Of a DNA stretch of 64,000 nt, positions 10,515-19,794 are shown in pieces; positions within the stretch are counted from its first letter, which is position 1; each line of letters begins with the position of its first letter. Origin of the DNA: Plantibacter sp. PA-3-X8 (GTDB lineage: Bacteria > Actinomycetota > Actinomycetes > Actinomycetales > Microbacteriaceae). The position numbers and the translations under genes were made by a program. The notes below the pieces were generated by a model. The model did not search any database, was not told the DNA's origin, and was given only the letters and a program-made list of their open reading frames with translations. The DNA lies in the NCBI RefSeq assembly GCF_003856975.1, contig NZ_CP033107.1, positions 3,906,001 to 3,970,000 of the forward strand. Reading direction: 5' to 3'.

Positions 10515-11920
10515 GCCCGATCCCCGGCGACCCCGGTTCCATCCGCACCTGGGCGACCACCTACGGCGGGATCGCCGACACCATCGTCGAGGCCTCCTCG
10601 CAGCTGCAGTCGCTGGAACTGGGCGAACAGACGAGCATCGCGGTCATCGAGTACCACGACAACGCGCAGTACCTCGGGGAGAACATCGCGCTCACGGAGC
10701 CCCGCTACCGCGCGGTCCACGAGGCGCTCACGTTCTACGCCGACGAGCTCGAGGCAGCCCAGCAGACCGAGCGCGACGCGATCGCCGCGGCGGAGGCCGC
10801 GGAGACCGAGCACGCGAGCGCGAACAGCGACTACCTGCCGAAGTGGGAGGCCGCGGACACGGCGGCCCACGATCCGGCTGCCACCGACGCCGCGGAGACG
10901 AGGGCCGCCTCCGACACCGCCTGGTATCGACTGGAAGAGGCCCGCATCGCGCAGGGGCAGGCCCAGGTGGACCTCGAGAACGCCCAGATCCGCGCCGAGA
11001 ACGCCGGACGCACCGCCGCCTCGATGATCACCACGACCGTCGACGGCGACGGCATGAACGACACCTGGTGGGACGACTGGGGGAAGGGCCTCTACGACGT
11101 CCTCTCGGTGGTCGGCATGGTCATCGTCGGAGTCGTCGCCGTCGTCGCGATCGTCGGCCTCGTCCTCGCGACGATCGGGACCGCGGGTATCGGGCTCCCC
11201 GCCTTCGTCGTCGCGGGAGTCGCCGTGATCGGTGCAGCGGGTGTCGGCATCGCCGGACTCATGGGCCTGATGACCGGCGGCGCGATGCTGGCGGGAGAGA
11301 AGGGCCTCGAGAACCAGTTGATGTGGGACGCGATCGGACTCCTCCCCTTCTCGAAGTTCCTCAAGGGCCCGATCGCGAAGGCCCTCCGCAACATGGACGT
11401 GCCGACGACCGGGCCAGGCTCGCTCGCCGGCGCGCCCCGCATCTCCGGCACGACGCCGACCACCAACCGCTTCATCGACGCCGCCGGGCGTGGTGGCGAG
11501 ACGCAGAAGGCCGCCGTCGAGTTCTACCTCGACAACCAGGTGGACATCTTCGCCTCGGTCGGGCTGGAGGCAGGTCAGAACATCACCGCGGGAACGCCGT
11601 CCCTGCTGCCCGACCTCACCCCGAACGACCAGGCGCCGAACGCCCACCAGGAGGGATGGCACCCCGGCGACTCGCAGTACGTGCCGCCGGACGAGTACCG
11701 CCTCGACCCGTTGGTGCCCGACTTCGGCACGCCGTCGACCGTGTTCGGTGGTGGCGGCAATGGGACCGGTGTACAGCCGCCGCCGACGGTCAGCCCGTAC
11801 CCGCTCACCCTGCCGGGCTCCTCGCCGGTCGTCCCCGGCGGTCAGACCTACGGCCCGGCGAACCCGACCGTGCCGGACACCGGCACTGGCACGGGCACGG
11901 GCACGGACGGTCAGGGATGA
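10511..11920 (+). CDS. Putative type VII-exported membrane protein
   Basis: 469 residues. The N-terminus (IPGDPGSIRTWATTYGGIADTI) matches the style of the 'T7SS signal' helical domain of actinomycete export substrates, followed by an Ala/Glu-rich coiled coil to about 170. Two adjacent hydrophobic segments (about 196-222 and 227-257) follow. The rest is Pro/Gly/Thr-rich with a GTGTGTGTDGQG tail. Polymorphic toxins of this class carry a C-terminal toxin domain, but I can recognise none here. The gene is coupled to the small WXG100-like gene and to the following gene by 4-base overlaps. Exported structural protein or toxin-less effector are both possible. Confidence 0.6.
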   Translation: MSPIPGDPGSIRTWATTYGGIADTIVEASSQLQSLELGEQTSIAVIEYHDNAQYLGENIALTEPRYRAVHEALTFYADELEAAQQTERDAIAAAEAAETEHASANSDYLPKWEAADTAAHDPAATDAAETRAASDTAWYRLEEARIAQGQAQVDLENAQIRAENAGRTAASMITTTVDGDGMNDTWWDDWGKGLYDVLSVVGMVIVGVVAVVAIVGLVLATIGTAGIGLPAFVVAGVAVIGAAGVGIAGLMGLMTGGAMLAGEKGLENQLMWDAIGLLPFSKFLKGPIAKALRNMDVPTTGPGSLAGAPRISGTTPTTNRFIDAAGRGGETQKAAVEFYLDNQVDIFASVGLEAGQNITAGTPSLLPDLTPNDQAPNAHQEGWHPGDSQYVPPDEYRLDPLVPDFGTPSTVFGGGGNGTGVQPPPTVSPYPLTLPGSSPVVPGGQTYGPANPTVPDTGTGTGTGTDGQG

Positions 11921-12522
11921 CCGCGCCGACCCCGTCCGTGATCACCGTTCGCCTCGACGGCGTCGACCTCGACCGCTGGATCTGGGTTCCGCACGCCTGG
12001 CCCTACGAGGGGTTCACCGACCCGCGGGGCTGGGCGGACGCCGCGGCGAAGCGTGTCGCACGCCGGTCAGGGTTCGCCTTCGTGAAACGAGCCGCGCTCC
12101 GCGACGACCTCATCGAGATGTCGAGGAGCCGGGACAGCGTCGGCGCTCATTGGACGGTTGCCTACGCCCCGGACCTCAGCCGCCCGGCGCGCATCGCCCG
12201 CATCGAGGTGCACGACAGCCGCGTGGGGACGTACCGGAGTCTCGAGCAGTTCATGCAGCTCGACACCCCGGGTCTCGAGGGCCCACCGGTCGTCGAACCG
12301 TTCGTGTCGCTCCACCTCGGCGAGGGCATCACGGCGATCATGCACCAGCGGAACGCCGACCGGACGCTCTCCGCAGTGCGCTCGTACGGCTGGACCCTCC
12401 CCACCTGCTGGGTGTCGATGTACTACGCCGACTTCGACCTCGGGTTGATGGAGCGCCTGCGGCCCGAGTTCGATGCGCTGGCACGGGCGTTGCAGGTCGA
12501 CGAGCAGGTCGTCGACTCGTGA
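11917..12522 (+). CDS. Hypothetical protein of the type VII-like operon
   Basis: 201 residues, soluble, Trp- and Arg-rich, no signal peptide or membrane segment. The middle holds an alternating beta pattern (HWTVAYAPDL, PFVSLHLGEGITAIMHQ, SAVRSYGWTLP, CWVSMYYADF), suggesting a compact alpha/beta domain. I do not recognise the family. It starts on the ATGA overlapping the upstream gene's stop and ends overlapping the GTG of the next, so it is made with them; a chaperone or immunity-like partner is a guess. Confidence 0.7.
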   Translation: MTAPTPSVITVRLDGVDLDRWIWVPHAWPYEGFTDPRGWADAAAKRVARRSGFAFVKRAALRDDLIEMSRSRDSVGAHWTVAYAPDLSRPARIARIEVHDSRVGTYRSLEQFMQLDTPGLEGPPVVEPFVSLHLGEGITAIMHQRNADRTLSAVRSYGWTLPTCWVSMYYADFDLGLMERLRPEFDALARALQVDEQVVDS

Positions 12523-12977
12523 GTTCGACGCGACCCTCCCATCCGAGCGGCGCGGGCGTCCGAGCGGTTCCGCGGCGGACACAGCTCGCCCTCGCCCTCC
12601 TCGGCCTGACGATCGTCGGCTGGCTCGTCGGCTGCGTCGTGCCGCTCGCGTTCTCCAGCGCGGGGTCCGTCCCCTGGACGCCGTCGCCGGTCTGGTACCT
12701 GGTCGTGCCCGTCCTGTTCCTGGTGGCCTCCATCGAGTTGTCCTGGTGGGCTCGACACCGACGCACCGCGCAAGCGTTCGCAAGCGTGATCAGTGGCCTG
12801 CAGCTGGCGGCGATCCTCATCTGCCTGCGGGTCGCCGACGCACGCCCGCTCGACGCCGCATGGCCGCACGACCTCAGCACGGCGGTCTGGATCGGCATCG
12901 GGTGCATCATCGTCGGCCAGGGGTTCGCGTACCTCGCCGAGCGCTCGGCCGCTCGTCACCGCGGGGTGGTCTCGTGA
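12519..12977 (+). CDS. Four-helix membrane protein of the type VII-like operon
   Basis: 152 residues starting at the GTG that overlaps the previous stop (GTGA). Four hydrophobic stretches are clear: LALALLGLTIVGWLVGCVVP, VWYLVVPVLFLVASIEL, AFASVISGLQLAAILICL and VWIGIGCIIVGQGFAYL. Function unknown. Its place inside a string of overlapping genes suggests it works at the membrane with the exported pair. Confidence 0.75.
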   Translation: MSSTRPSHPSGAGVRAVPRRTQLALALLGLTIVGWLVGCVVPLAFSSAGSVPWTPSPVWYLVVPVLFLVASIELSWWARHRRTAQAFASVISGLQLAAILICLRVADARPLDAAWPHDLSTAVWIGIGCIIVGQGFAYLAERSAARHRGVVS

Positions 12978-13606
12978 GCGTTGCTCGTCGCTACCGGTTC
13001 GTCCTCCCGGCCGGTTGGGGCTATCTGGCTGCTTCGGAGAGCGTGGAGGCCGCCGTCACCAGACTGGTTCCGGACGACGGACCCACCGCCGGACGGGCCG
13101 CCCTCGCCAAGCTCCGCCCCGCCCTCCGCCAACAGTTGCGTTCGCTCCGCGGTCGAACCGTCGCGAGCGGCGGCGTCGACATCCTGCTGCCGGTCGCCCC
13201 TCGTGCCGGCGCCATCATCCCGGCGAACATCGTGATCGCCCGGCCCGGTGCCGAGGAACGGTCGGAGTACGCATCCGGCGGGCTCCCCACCGGATGGGCG
13301 TCGGCGGAGGGAGGCGCTGATCGCTCCGAACGCCGCGCCGACCTCATCGGCGAGCTGCCCGTGACCCGCCACCTCCGGGTGCGCCGGGAACAGACCGACG
13401 AAGCCGGCACGACCGCCGACCTCATCCGAGTCGACTACTTCATCCCGGTCTCGCCGGAACGCGAACGCGAGCTCGCGCTCATCGTCAGCGCGACGGTGCT
13501 CGGCCGGGTCGGCGACGAACGCCTCCCGCCGTCGACGGTCGAGGTGCTCGTGACGCTCGTCGACGCGATCATCCACACCTTCCAGTGGGAGGAACCGCCC
13601 CGCTGA
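12974..13606 (+). CDS. Hypothetical protein, last gene of the type VII-like operon
   Basis: 210 residues starting at a GTG overlapping the previous stop. The opening RYRFVLPAGWGYL, then LRQQLRSLRG and GGVDILLPVAPRAGAIIPANIVIARP, resembles small actinomycete proteins often seen beside WXG100-type genes, perhaps with a PsbP/Mog1-like fold; that is a low-confidence inference. No signal peptide or membrane segment. The operon ends at the hairpin at 13635-13666. Confidence 0.7.
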   Translation: MSVARRYRFVLPAGWGYLAASESVEAAVTRLVPDDGPTAGRAALAKLRPALRQQLRSLRGRTVASGGVDILLPVAPRAGAIIPANIVIARPGAEERSEYASGGLPTGWASAEGGADRSERRADLIGELPVTRHLRVRREQTDEAGTTADLIRVDYFIPVSPERERELALIVSATVLGRVGDERLPPSTVEVLVTLVDAIIHTFQWEEPPR

Positions 13607-13634
13607 ACCGCCCCGTGGCCGGATGGCGGACGTT

Positions 13635-13666
13635 CGTCCCCTCGCCCGGGCACGCGCGAGGGGACG
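13635..13666. terminator. Bidirectional hairpin terminator
   Basis: CGTCCCCTCGC (13635-13645), a 10-base loop, then GCGAGGGGACG (13656-13666): a perfect 11-bp stem between convergent genes. Confidence 0.7.
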
Positions 13667-13671
13667 TGGAG

Positions 13672-16600
13672 TCAGCGTCGGACGATCATGATCCAGGAGA
13701 GCTGCACGTCGGTGCCGCCGCCCGAACCGACCGGATCGAGGGTGATCGACAGGCGGCCGTCCGCGTCCGGCTGCACGGACGACAGCGTCGCCACCGTCGG
13801 AGTGCCGGTGATCGGTTGCGCGCTGAGCAGCGTCGCACCGTTCGCCCCGATGTCCGCGCGCCGGTTGTCCACCCACTGCGACCACGGGTCGTACAGCCCG
13901 ACGTACACGTCGTAGCTCCCCGCGTCGAGGGAGTCGAACGCGTACTCCAAGGTGCGGTCGGTCGCGGAACTCGCGACGTAGCGGAGCGACTCCGAGAACG
14001 GCCCGTCGGTCGTGCCCGTCTCCGCGCCGACGACGCCCCAGTTCGCGCCGGTGGCCGCGTCGGCCCCGAGCGTCCGGTCGGACGTCGAGTTGAGCAGGGT
14101 GCCGTCGGCGTCCGCCACCGAGCGGATCGCGTCGTACTCGGGCGACGCCGATCCCCCGGCGTCGACGAGGTAGACGAGGTCCTTCGGGACGACCGTCACC
14201 TGCCGGGTCACCGGGCGGGACACGCCCTCCACCGCGCCGGTGAGCGAGACCGGACCGGGGACGGCGAGCGCAGCGGTGTCCCAGGTGATCGTCCGGGTGG
14301 TCGTCGTGCCGCCCTCCGTGACCTGCGCCTCGCTCGGCAGGGTGCTCGCATCACCGAGTCGGACGGTCGTCGGCACGTCGATGTCGACCGCGACCTTGCC
14401 CTTCCCCTCGAGGTCCGCGAGCGTCCACTCGTCGTACCACTTCAGGGACAGGGATCCGTCGTCGCCGAACTCGAGCGGGAGCCAGACGGCCGGCGCGTTG
14501 CGGAGGTCGGACGGCGTCCAGCGGTCACCCATGTAGATGAACTTGCCGGCGGCCGCGTCGATGGGGATCACGGACGTGCTCTGGCTGCCGTGGGTCGTCG
14601 ACGCACCGGAGCCGCTCACCGGGTTACCGTGGTCGGTCCACTCCCCCAGCATCGAGTCGGCGGTGGCGTACTTGGCCGGGTTGGGGTTCCAGCCGGTCGC
14701 GCCCGAGGTGATGAGGTAGTACGTGCCGTCGTAGACGAACACCGCCGGGGCCTCGCGCTGCCCACCGATGTAGGTGCGGGTGAAGTCCTCGCCCTTCACG
14801 GCGCGGTCGACGGGTGCCGACAGGAACATGAAGTTCGACGACAGCTTGGAGATGAAGAGGGTCAGGTTCTCCTCGCTCGCGTAGATGATGTAGCCGGTGC
14901 CGTCGACGTCGGTGAAGAGGTTCATGTCGCGGGCCATGCCGGGGCTGTCGGGCTGGTAGTTGGGCTCGCCCTCCGGCGCGACGTTCAGGCGGTAGCTGTC
15001 CACGTAGCGGAACGGGCCGGTCGGTGAGTCGGAGACCGCGACGCCGGCGGTCGCCTTCGCGTACTGCGCGTCGGACGTCGCGCTCGGGCCGTCGGTGTGG
15101 ATCCACATGACCCACTGTTCGGTTGCGGCGTTGTACATGACCTTCGGCCGCTCGAGGATCGCTGCGGGGACGGCCGGGTCGCTCGGGACCGTCAGGAGGT
15201 CGCGGACGACCGCCGCGCGTTGCCGGGCCGTGTAGTCGGCGTACAGCTCGGCTGCGGCAGGATCGGTCGTGAGCTGGTCGGCGGTCGACAGGGCCTGCAA
15301 CGCCAGACCTTCGTCGGTCCAGTTGTAGAGGTCGCGCGAGGAGTACACGTGCACCCCGCGGCTGCTCGCGTAGCCGTTCCACCGGTCTTCGCCGTACCAG
15401 TAGTAGATCGGCTGGCCGTCGGCGTCCGTCGACGGCACGACCTGCCCGCCGTGCGCCTGGATCGGGTTGCCCTGGTCGTCCACCCAGGCCTGGCCCGGGC
15501 GGAACGAGTCGTAGGTGACGATCGGCCGGAGTGCGGTGCGTGCGGCACCGAGCGCGTCGTAGGCGGCGGTGAGCGCAGCACTGTCGGTCGACCCGGCGTC
15601 CACGAGCGCCTGGGCGTCGGCGATCGCCGCGTCGAGGACGGCGAGCGAGTCGGCGACGTAGCCGGCGCGCTGCCCCTCGTCGAGCGTGACGGCTCGGATC
15701 TTCGCTGCGAGCACCTCGGTGGACGCCGTGTGCGGTGCTCGGACGACGATGGAGTTCACCGCGGGGTCGGTGTAGGTGTTGGTCCGACCCGCCGGGCTGT
15801 GGACCTCGAGGTCGAGGGTCCCGTCGTCGACGCTCACCGTGAGCTGCTGCTCGAGGAGCGCACCGGCCGTCGCGGTGACCTGGGCGAGCGTCTCGCCCTC
15901 GGCCTTGAGGTCGAGCGGTCGTGCCGCCCACCCGCTCGGCAGGTTGAACCCGAGGGTGACCTCGTACTCGCCGGCCGGGAGGTCGAAGGCGTAGTCGACC
16001 GACCGCGTCGGGAGCGAGCTGCCCGCGGGCGGCGCGTCGTACCGGAGGGAGGCGGTCTTCTCGGTCCCGGAGGAGCTGTTCGCCGTCGGGTTGCTGTTCG
16101 CGTCGGCGACGAATCCCCAGGACGCGCCGGTGGCGGCGTCGACCCCGTAGGACTGGTCGGTGCGTGACTGGTACAGCCCGATGTGGTCGCCGGCGGAGAC
16201 CGCGTCGGTCACCGTGCTGCCGGCGTTCGCGAAGTAGAGGACGAAGTCGTTGGCGACGAGTTCGTCGACCGTCGGGCTCGGGTAGCTCGGTGCGGCCTCG
16301 GCGCGTGGTGCGTCCGCCGTGACGAGTGCGCCGGAGAGCCCGAGCGCGAGGACGACCGCGCCCGCGACGCCACTGCGTCCGACACCGCCGCTGGAGGAGG
16401 CGCCTTCGGCGGCGCTCGAGGCCACGACCCGACGACGGCGGAGGATGAGCAGGGCACCCGCGAGCAGGAGTACCGCAGCCACGATCACCGCGGCGGCGAT
16501 CGAGACACCCGACACGGCGAGCCCACCGGCACCGCCTGCATTCGTGCCCGAGCCCGGCTGACCGGCCCCCGGGTCCGCCCCGGGCTCGCCGCCCGGCCCG

Positions 16601-17655
16601 GTTCCGGGATCGGTGCCGCCGGGCAGGGAGTCGACGGTGTTGCCTGGGCCGCCGTTCGTGCCACCGGCGACGGGGACTGCACCGGCCGCGGCGACGGCAC
16701 CCGCCTCGCCGAGCGCGACACCGGCCGCGAGCAGACCGTCGGGCAGCGCCGAACGGGCGTCGTCGGCACCCCAGACCGTGACCGATCCGTCGGCGGCGAT
16801 CGCCCCGGACAGGTACGGACCCGCGAAGACACGGACGACGTCGACCCCGTCGAGGGACACCGGCACCTCGGTCTGGCCGGAGCCGTCCGCGCCCCAGGCG
16901 AGGACGGTGCCGTCGTCGGCGAGGGCGAGCGCGTGGTCGGTGCCGGCGGCGAGCTGCACGACGTCCTCGTCCGCGAGCGCCGTCGGGAGCTCGAGCTGCC
17001 CGGCGTCGCTCCGGCCCCAGGGGACGACGTCACCGTCGTCGGTGAGGGCGACGGTGAAGCCGGATCCGATCGCGACGTCGGTCACGCGTGCACCGTCGAG
17101 CGCGGTCGGGAGGTCGTTCTGTCCGAATGCGTCGTCACCCCAGAGCGCGAGCGTGCCGTCGGCGCGGACGGCGGCCGAGTTCGGTCCGCCGGCGGCGATG
17201 CGCAGGACCCGGTCGAGGCCTGCCGGGACCGTGGCCTGGCCGTCGGCATCGCGGCCCCAGGCGGTGACGGTGCCGTCGGCGGCGAGCGCGAGCGAGTGGT
17301 TCGTGCCGGCCGCGACCTGGGTGATCGTTCCGGTGAAGCTCGGGACGGTCGACTGGCCGAAGCCGTCGGCGCCCCACGCGAGCACGGTGCCGTCCGCGCC
17401 GAGCGCCACGGCGTGGCCGAGACCGGCGGCGACACCGGTGACCGGAGTGCCGACGAGCTCCGCGGGAGCCGCCGGGTCGCCCCAGCTGAGCAGGGCCGCC
17501 GCGGGCGCCTCGGCAGCGGCCGCGCTCCCCGCCGTCAGAGTGGTGGTGCCGACGATGGCGACCGTCAGGAGGCCTGCGGCGAGACCACCCCGCCGCAGGA
17601 CGGCGGCACCTCCATCCGGTGTCGATCGGTCGGGTCGTCTCGTCGCTCGTCGCAT
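13672..17655 (-). CDS. Secreted RCC1-repeat / GH43-type glycosidase fusion
   Basis: 1,327 residues. In order: signal peptide (1-50); an RCC1 beta-propeller (about 55-330) of repeats like VAAGLGHAVALGADGTVLAWG; a Gly/Pro linker; a membrane helix (about 379-405) ending RRRR; a second hydrophobic stretch ending in AEAAPS (430-456) that looks like another signal peptide; a carbohydrate-binding-like beta domain (465-640); a five-bladed propeller (about 715-1060) with DDQGNPIQAHGGQ and YYWYGEDRW as in GH43 exo-galactanase-like proteins; a bacterial Ig-like domain (about 1085-1145); and a C-terminal binding module. The ATG at 17655 has AAAGGA nine bases upstream. Its neighbours suggest a galactan substrate. 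No in-frame start exists at the second signal-like segment, so this is a true fusion frame. Confidence 0.8.
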   Translation of the reverse strand: MRRATRRPDRSTPDGGAAVLRRGGLAAGLLTVAIVGTTTLTAGSAAAAEAPAAALLSWGDPAAPAELVGTPVTGVAAGLGHAVALGADGTVLAWGADGFGQSTVPSFTGTITQVAAGTNHSLALAADGTVTAWGRDADGQATVPAGLDRVLRIAAGGPNSAAVRADGTLALWGDDAFGQNDLPTALDGARVTDVAIGSGFTVALTDDGDVVPWGRSDAGQLELPTALADEDVVQLAAGTDHALALADDGTVLAWGADGSGQTEVPVSLDGVDVVRVFAGPYLSGAIAADGSVTVWGADDARSALPDGLLAAGVALGEAGAVAAAGAVPVAGGTNGGPGNTVDSLPGGTDPGTGPGGEPGADPGAGQPGSGTNAGGAGGLAVSGVSIAAAVIVAAVLLLAGALLILRRRRVVASSAAEGASSSGGVGRSGVAGAVVLALGLSGALVTADAPRAEAAPSYPSPTVDELVANDFVLYFANAGSTVTDAVSAGDHIGLYQSRTDQSYGVDAATGASWGFVADANSNPTANSSSGTEKTASLRYDAPPAGSSLPTRSVDYAFDLPAGEYEVTLGFNLPSGWAARPLDLKAEGETLAQVTATAGALLEQQLTVSVDDGTLDLEVHSPAGRTNTYTDPAVNSIVVRAPHTASTEVLAAKIRAVTLDEGQRAGYVADSLAVLDAAIADAQALVDAGSTDSAALTAAYDALGAARTALRPIVTYDSFRPGQAWVDDQGNPIQAHGGQVVPSTDADGQPIYYWYGEDRWNGYASSRGVHVYSSRDLYNWTDEGLALQALSTADQLTTDPAAAELYADYTARQRAAVVRDLLTVPSDPAVPAAILERPKVMYNAATEQWVMWIHTDGPSATSDAQYAKATAGVAVSDSPTGPFRYVDSYRLNVAPEGEPNYQPDSPGMARDMNLFTDVDGTGYIIYASEENLTLFISKLSSNFMFLSAPVDRAVKGEDFTRTYIGGQREAPAVFVYDGTYYLITSGATGWNPNPAKYATADSMLGEWTDHGNPVSGSGASTTHGSQSTSVIPIDAAAGKFIYMGDRWTPSDLRNAPAVWLPLEFGDDGSLSLKWYDEWTLADLEGKGKVAVDIDVPTTVRLGDASTLPSEAQVTEGGTTTTRTITWDTAALAVPGPVSLTGAVEGVSRPVTRQVTVVPKDLVYLVDAGGSASPEYDAIRSVADADGTLLNSTSDRTLGADAATGANWGVVGAETGTTDGPFSESLRYVASSATDRTLEYAFDSLDAGSYDVYVGLYDPWSQWVDNRRADIGANGATLLSAQPITGTPTVATLSSVQPDADGRLSITLDPVGSGGGTDVQLSWIMIVRR

Positions 17656-17714
17656 GCTGCGGCGTCCTTTCACGTCATCGTGGGGTGCTGCGGAGGTGGT
17701 GCTCAGGTGCTGCG

Positions 17715-17866
17715 GCCCTTCGACAAGCTCAGGGACCGGGGTTGAGGTCAGGGACCGGGGTCGAGGTCAGGGACAGGGGTGGAGGTGCTGGCGTTTGGAT
17801 CGGTCCCTGAGCCTGTCGAAGGGCGGGGAACGGACCTGTGACCCTTCGACAAGGTCAGGGAACGGG
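17715..17866 (+). repeat. Palindromic repeat cluster with 19-bp tandem units
   Basis: A CCCTTCGACAAGCTCAGGGA copy at about 17716 is followed by three 19-base units beginning AGGGACCGGGG at 17731, 17750 and 17769. An opposite-strand copy lies at 17801-17824 and a degenerate copy at 17841-17866. These fill most of the gap between the GH35 and GH43 genes (17656-17919). Confidence 0.85.
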
Positions 17867-17919
17867 TGGTGCGGTCGGCGCCGCGTCTGTGCGGGCGACG
17901 CCGACCGGATCGTGGGCGG

Positions 17920-19677
17920 CTAGAACTCGGTCGGGCCGAGCGAGGGGCGGGCGAGGAAGGAGAGCGTCGGCGTCGTGAGCGCATGGAACTCGAACACCGT
18001 GAAGCGGTTCTCCCCGGCACGGAGCTGGCCGCCGGGGACGTACAGCGTGTGCTGCGGCCCCCGCGACCAGTAGCGGCCGAGCAGGAAGCCGTTCACCCAG
18101 ACGAGCCCCTTGCCCCAGGCTGCGGTGTCGAGGAACAGGTCGGTGGGCGCGTCGAGCGTGACGGTGGCGGTGAGGAGGACCGGCCCGGCACCGCTGATCG
18201 TGGCGCCGGACGTGCGCGTGGCTGCGGCGTCGACGACGGCGTCGAGGCGGTCGAGGGCCACGGGGGCGATGCCCCACGACGTGAGTTCCACGCCGTCGAG
18301 CGACACGGGCCCGATGATCCCCTTCGGCTCCCCCAGGCGCTTGCCGTAGTTGACACGGCCCTGGTTCTCGAGGAGGAGTTCGAGCGTCTCACCCGCCGGG
18401 ATGACGATGGAGCGCTCCTTGAACTCGCGGGTGAGTGCACCGACCGGCACGCCGTCGACGGAGACGACCACGCGGTCGCGCACCTCGGTGAACCGGAGCA
18501 CCCCGCCGCGTCCACCGAGCGACGCCCGGTACCGCGCCAGACCGCTGAACGCTCCGAGTTCGTCCATCGTCGGGATCCGGTCGAACGCCTGGAGCGGCGC
18601 GATCTCGTCGGCCACGTCCGCGAACGGGACCTCCTGCTCGAACGACGCGGTGAACGCCGGGGCGTCCGTCGCCGCCGGTGGGATCTCCGTCGGCACCTCG
18701 GCGTACTTCGCGATCACGTCGCGGAAGGCGAAGAACTTCTCCGTCGGGTGGCCGGCCTCGTCGAGGGGCGCGTCGTAGTCGTAGGAGGTGACGTGCGAGC
18801 GGTACTGGCCCTTGTCGTTCGCGCCACCGGTGAACCCGAAGTTCGTGCCGCCGTGGAACATGTAGATGTTCACGGACGCGCCGGCAGCGAGGAGGGCGTC
18901 GAGGTCCGCCGCCGTCTCCGCGATGGGCGTCGTGTGGTGGTGCTCGCCCCAGTGGTCGAACCAGCCGTCCCAGAACTCGGAGCACATGAGCGGCCCGGTC
19001 GGCTGGTGTTCCCGCAGGGTCGCGAGGCGTTCGAGCGAGCGGCTGCCGAAGGAGCCGGTCTTGTGGAGTTCGGGGATGCTGCCGTCCTCGAGCATCTGGG
19101 CCGTGGGCTGGTCGACGGTCGTCAGCGGCACGGTGATGCCGAGCTCGCGGGTCCAGTCGGTCAGTGTGCGGAGGTAGTCGTGGTCGTCGCCGTAGGCGCC
19201 GTACTCGTTCTCGACCTGCACGAGGATGACGGGACCGCCGCGGTCGATCTGCAGCGGGGCGACGATCGGCAACAGCGCCTCGAAGTACTCGCGGACGGCG
19301 GCCAGGTAGCGCGGCTCGCTGCGACGGAGGCCGAGCTCGGGGTCGTGCAGCAGCCAGCCGGGGAGGCCGCCGTTGTCCCACTCGGCGCAGATGTAGGGGC
19401 CGGGACGCACGATCGCGTACATGCCGGCGTCGGCGACGAGGCCGAGGAAGCGTTCGAGGTCGTTCACGCCCGTGGTGTCGAACACGCCGCGCTCGGGGCT
19501 GTGCTGGTTCCACGCGACGTAGGTCTCGATGGTGTTGAGGCCCATGAGCTTCGCCTTCGCGATGCGGTCCGCCCACTGCTCGGGGTGCACCCGGAAGTAG
19601 TGGAGGGCTCCGGAGATGATCCGGAACGGCTGACCGTCGAGCAGGAAGTCGTCGTCGCCGATGGAGAAGGTGGGCAT
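17920..19677 (-). CDS. Beta-galactosidase, GH35
   Basis: 585-residue cytoplasmic enzyme (no signal peptide) that removes terminal beta-galactose. The N-terminal TIM barrel begins FLLDGQPFRIISGALHYFRV. The acid/base is Glu158 in VQVENEYG and the nucleophile Glu234 in CSEFWDGWFDHWG. The C-terminal beta-sandwich with WGKGLVWVNGFLLGRYW is typical of the family. Lying directly after a sugar-binding protein and permeases, it probably cleaves imported galacto-oligosaccharides. An imperfect 18-bp hairpin separates it from the binding-protein gene, so its expression may be lower. GGAG lies eight bases before the ATG. Confidence 0.95.
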   Translation of the reverse strand: MPTFSIGDDDFLLDGQPFRIISGALHYFRVHPEQWADRIAKAKLMGLNTIETYVAWNQHSPERGVFDTTGVNDLERFLGLVADAGMYAIVRPGPYICAEWDNGGLPGWLLHDPELGLRRSEPRYLAAVREYFEALLPIVAPLQIDRGGPVILVQVENEYGAYGDDHDYLRTLTDWTRELGITVPLTTVDQPTAQMLEDGSIPELHKTGSFGSRSLERLATLREHQPTGPLMCSEFWDGWFDHWGEHHHTTPIAETAADLDALLAAGASVNIYMFHGGTNFGFTGGANDKGQYRSHVTSYDYDAPLDEAGHPTEKFFAFRDVIAKYAEVPTEIPPAATDAPAFTASFEQEVPFADVADEIAPLQAFDRIPTMDELGAFSGLARYRASLGGRGGVLRFTEVRDRVVVSVDGVPVGALTREFKERSIVIPAGETLELLLENQGRVNYGKRLGEPKGIIGPVSLDGVELTSWGIAPVALDRLDAVVDAAATRTSGATISGAGPVLLTATVTLDAPTDLFLDTAAWGKGLVWVNGFLLGRYWSRGPQHTLYVPGGQLRAGENRFTVFEFHALTTPTLSFLARPSLGPTEF

Positions 19678-19712
19678 GCTGGGGCTCCGTGATGAAGGGG
19701 TGCGGATGGAGC

Positions 19713-19764
19713 GACCACGGCCGGCCGGAGCGGATCCCGGAGGACCCTCCGACCGGCCGCGGTC
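19713..19764 (-). terminator. Intercistronic hairpin between binding-protein and GH35 genes
   Basis: Arms 19713-19730 and 19747-19764 pair over 18 positions with two mismatches, around a 16-base loop. Such hairpins in ABC operons commonly stabilise the upstream binding-protein mRNA or attenuate downstream genes. Confidence 0.55.
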
Positions 19765-19794
19765 GATGGTGCTGGTGCTACAGGTGCCGTTCGG

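Noticed and set aside
10079..11662. Upstream extension of the dnaX frame to 1,431 residues
   Set aside because: The extra 528 codons run antisense through the well-supported type VII-like genes, and the conserved protein starts exactly at the GTG at 10078.
11400..11920. C-terminal toxin domain in the type VII-like protein
   Set aside because: The region is Pro/Gly/Thr-rich with no recognisable nuclease, deaminase or ADP-ribosylation motif.
16300..16420. Separate gene starting at the second signal-like segment of the RCC1-GH43 protein
   Set aside because: No in-frame ATG, GTG or TTG with a ribosome binding site lies there; the valines in this stretch are GTC codons.
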